DNA of 64,000 bases from Bacteroidetes bacterium GWF2_33_16 (GTDB lineage Bacteria; Bacteroidota; Bacteroidia; Bacteroidales; UBA12077), in the NCBI GenBank assembly GCA_001768565.1, contig MEOE01000016.1, positions 124,001 through 188,000 on the forward strand, written 5' to 3'. The notes below the pieces were generated by a model. It saw only the letters and a program-made list of their open reading frames with translations, was not told the DNA's origin and did no database searches. The position numbers and the translations under genes are program-made. Of the stretch, positions 61,747 to 64,000 are shown piece after piece (position 1 is the stretch's first letter; every line of letters starts with the position of its first letter).

Positions 61747-63687
61747 ATGAGAAAATTACTACCAGCAATATTTATTTTTGCTTTATTATTCTTGCTTATT
61801 GCTGGCATTAATAATGGATATTCACAAATTACAAATCCCGATTCTCTTGAAAAAGTTCTTTTAAAATCGACCGAACCTGAGCAAATGCTCATTTTAAAAA
61901 AACTATCCGAATACTATATTGACAATACTCCTGAGAAAGCAATAAAAACAGCCAATAAATTATTAGTATTAGCCGAAAAGCACGATAGTTTAGATGTAAT
62001 CGATTATTGTTATCAAATCCTTGGTCAATCATTCTATTTTCAGGATAATAATAAAAAGTCACTTGAGTATTTCGAGAAATTTCTTGAAAATCAAATTAAA
62101 AATAACAATGAAAAAGGACTTGCGAGGGCATATAACAACCTGGGTATTGTATATAGATCAACCGAGAACTATGGAAAAGCAATAGAATACTACGAAAAAT
62201 CTCTTGATCTTAATAAAAAACTTGATGACAAAAGAGGACTCAGTAGTTCATATAACAATCTTGGAGTGTTGCATGAGCACCTTAATCTTTTTGCTCAGGC
62301 TCGAGATTATTATAAAAAATCCCTCGATCTTGAAATTGAATTAGGTGATATGGATGGTATTTCAACATCATATCTTAATCTTGGTGGTATAAATCTGAAA
62401 TTAAAGAAATTTAACGAGGCTATTGCTTTCTGCGAGAAAAGTATGGAGATTGCTCAAGCAAATGGTTTTAAAATAACTTTGGAATTAACTTATGATATCC
62501 TTTATAAGATTTATAAAGAAACAAATGCATATGAAAAGTCGCTATACTATCTGGAGTTATATAATCAACTGAATAATAAGCGTATTAACGAAGAATCAAG
62601 TGTTCGTGTTGCAGAACTTGAGCTAAAATACAATTCCGATAAACATCAACAGGAAATTAGTCTACTCAACAGACAAAAAAAGCTGAGATCTGTATTAATG
62701 TATGTTCTTTTTGGAGCAATCCTGATTTTTATAATACAAATTATTTTTATGATTCGTGAAAACAAGAAAAGGAGAAGGAACAATCAACTTTTACGAATAC
62801 AAAATCAGGAAATACTTCAACATAAAGAGGAAATTGAAACCCAACGCGACGAAATAGAAGCTCAAAGAGATGAGATTCAACGACAGATAGAGATAGCTGA
62901 ATACCATAAAGATCAGGTAGTTAAGCAAAACAAAGATATGACTGATAGTATTGAATATGCAAAAAATATTCAGATAGCTTTGTTTCCTGATAAGTTTACA
63001 TTGCAAAAAGTTTTAAACAAGGGATTCTGCTTATTTAAACCAAAAGATATTGTTAGTGGTGACTTCTATTGGGTTGCTCAAATCGGAAACAAATCGATCA
63101 TTGTGGCTGCGGATTGCACCGGACATGGTGTTCCCGGAGCTTTTATGAGTATTATTGGAATAAATTTTTTAAATGAAATTGTTTTTGATGAGCATATTAT
63201 TACTCCAAATGAAATACTAAACCGATTACGAAAAAAGATTGTAAAAACTCTCGTAAGCTCAAATAAAATTGATGAAGCAAAAGACGCCATTGATATTTCG
63301 CTAATAGTGATCGACCGCGAAAATATGAAGCTTGAGTATGCAGGAGCCTACAATCATTTATACTTTATCCGCGACCATATGCTTGAGATTATTAGGGCTG
63401 ACAAAATGCCTGTAGGTATCTCAGCAAAAGCAATGGATCCATTTACAAATCACGAAATAGACATTCGCATTGGCGATCAGTTTTATATGTTTACTGATGG
63501 TTTTGTAGATCAATTTGGTGGACCGCAAAAGAAAAAATTTAGAATTGGAAACCTTCGCGAATTGCTACTAGATGTTCATGAGAAACCAATCGATGAACAG
63601 AAGCAAATTATTTTCGAAACCTTCATCAACTGGAGAGGTACTCAACAACAAGTTGATGATATACTACTTATAGGCATAAGGATTTAA
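61747..63687 (+). CDS. TPR protein with SpoIIE-type phosphatase domain
   Basis: A 646-residue membrane signalling protein: signal peptide (~1-26), tetratricopeptide repeats (~60-270, for example ARAYNNLGIVYRSTENYGKAIEYYEKSLDL), one membrane segment (~315-338), a coiled coil with repeated EIEAQRDEI (~350-395), and a PP2C/SpoIIE phosphatase domain (~400-646). Metal-binding aspartates lie in SGDFYWV, AADCTGHGVPGAFMS and FTDGFVDQFGG. It should dephosphorylate a cytoplasmic serine/threonine, perhaps an anti-sigma-factor antagonist, in response to an extracytoplasmic signal. Confidence 0.85.
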   Translation: MRKLLPAIFIFALLFLLIAGINNGYSQITNPDSLEKVLLKSTEPEQMLILKKLSEYYIDNTPEKAIKTANKLLVLAEKHDSLDVIDYCYQILGQSFYFQDNNKKSLEYFEKFLENQIKNNNEKGLARAYNNLGIVYRSTENYGKAIEYYEKSLDLNKKLDDKRGLSSSYNNLGVLHEHLNLFAQARDYYKKSLDLEIELGDMDGISTSYLNLGGINLKLKKFNEAIAFCEKSMEIAQANGFKITLELTYDILYKIYKETNAYEKSLYYLELYNQLNNKRINEESSVRVAELELKYNSDKHQQEISLLNRQKKLRSVLMYVLFGAILIFIIQIIFMIRENKKRRRNNQLLRIQNQEILQHKEEIETQRDEIEAQRDEIQRQIEIAEYHKDQVVKQNKDMTDSIEYAKNIQIALFPDKFTLQKVLNKGFCLFKPKDIVSGDFYWVAQIGNKSIIVAADCTGHGVPGAFMSIIGINFLNEIVFDEHIITPNEILNRLRKKIVKTLVSSNKIDEAKDAIDISLIVIDRENMKLEYAGAYNHLYFIRDHMLEIIRADKMPVGISAKAMDPFTNHEIDIRIGDQFYMFTDGFVDQFGGPQKKKFRIGNLRELLLDVHEKPIDEQKQIIFETFINWRGTQQQVDDILLIGIRI

Positions 63688-63716
63688 CTTTTTTACTCCT
63701 TTTTTGTTTTGTACTT

Positions 63717-64000
63717 ATGAATATGCATACACTACATATTAAAAACATGGTTTGTCCAAGATGTATTATGGCTGTAAAAGATTTATTTAAGAAGCTCGAT
63801 TATACATTGGTTGATATTAAACTTGGCGAAACAATTATTAAAGCTGATCAAATAAATTATGAACTTATTCGTGATGAACTTAAGTTGCTGGGATTCGAAT
63901 TGCTCGAGGATAAAAAGTTGCAACTAATTGATAAGATTAAAACTCTGATTATTGATTATATACATTATAGCGGAGATCAGATATTCAAAACGAACTTCTC
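63717..64000 (+). CDS. HMA-like domain regulator (AraC-type, 3' end cut)
   Basis: About 94 N-terminal residues are visible. LHIKNMVCPRCIMAVKDLF (C13-x2-C16) is an HMA-like metal-binding fold as in heavy-metal-associated proteins, followed by LLGFELLEDKKLQLIDKIKTLIIDYIHY. In Bacteroidota this domain usually leads an AraC-type helix-turn-helix; that part lies outside the window, so the regulator label is inferred. It starts 29 bp after the SpoIIE stop and may be co-transcribed. The metal is unknown. Confidence 0.75.
   Translation, partial: MNMHTLHIKNMVCPRCIMAVKDLFKKLDYTLVDIKLGETIIKADQINYELIRDELKLLGFELLEDKKLQLIDKIKTLIIDYIHYSGDQIFKTNF

Noticed and set aside
1..64000. CRISPR arrays, insertion sequences, prophage, restriction or toxin-antitoxin genes
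   Set aside because: No regularly spaced repeats, transposase, integrase or defence-type genes were recognised; the window is continuous core chromosome.

Overview
The window is 64 kb of AT-rich, gene-dense bacterial chromosome from a member of the Bacteroidota, most likely a free-living, Bacteroidales/Marinilabiliales-like lineage (the rank below phylum is inference). Supporting signs: a short RpoD without region 1.1, a PorQ protein of the type IX secretion system, type B L31, a GlmU-like bifunctional protein of the Bacteroidota type, tandem DUF3857/transglutaminase proteins, many outer-membrane barrels, and promoters of the form TTTG-N19-21-TAnnTTTG. Most start codons lack a strong Shine-Dalgarno; rpmE2 and the cDPG-synthase-like gene at 24.7-26.0 kb are clear exceptions. 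No insertion sequence, phage gene, CRISPR array or rRNA was seen. There is one tRNA (His-GTG). No gap between genes exceeds 300 bases.

Layout. 0-4.7 kb: purine salvage and synthesis (hpt-adk on the minus strand, purE on plus), then two overlapping outer-membrane barrel genes, the second with helix-hairpin-helix motifs. 4.9-12.2 kb: class V aminotransferase, L31, GlmU-like protein, Lon protease behind a striking dyad that also fits a sigma-54 promoter, a small membrane protein, a LiaF-like protein and CoaD. 12.3-17.6 kb: a TlpA-like protein that has lost its first redox cysteine, a Nudix protein divergent from pyrE, an SRPBCC protein, PorQ and a lipid kinase. 17.7-20.7 kb: a minus-strand operon thioredoxin-ApbE-DUF4266 lipoprotein-DUF3570 outer-membrane protein, the best candidate for a poorly described extracytoplasmic redox system. 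20.8-29.3 kb: YkgJ-like and EamA proteins, an M20 amidohydrolase, rpoD, the cDPG-synthase-like protein, ACP phosphodiesterase and a long KamA-like radical SAM protein.

29.3-36.5 kb is the cell-shape operon purH-mreBCD-mrdA-rodA. 36.7-45 kb holds an ABC permease, a His-rich OB-like lipoprotein with a PepSY-type membrane protein, MgtE, RsmA, an LPG-synthase-type membrane protein, a CDF-like transporter with cysteines in its metal site, a TrmJ-like methyltransferase and an exported glutamine-amidotransferase-like protein. 45-57 kb: PD40 lipoprotein/DUF3267/GNAT operon, two DUF3857 proteins divergent from a histidine kinase-response regulator pair, an RlmI-like methyltransferase, a U32 protein and a TrmH-like methyltransferase. 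57-64 kb: tRNA-His, a flippase, a BI-1 protein, an MsbA-like ABC exporter, a TPR-SpoIIE phosphatase and the start of an HMA-type regulator cut by the window edge.

Much of the window is housekeeping: nucleotide metabolism, envelope synthesis and shape, RNA modification and protein quality control. The accessory interest lies in envelope redox and metal functions: the ApbE operon, the cysteine-site CDF transporter, the His-rich lipoprotein and the CxxC regulator.
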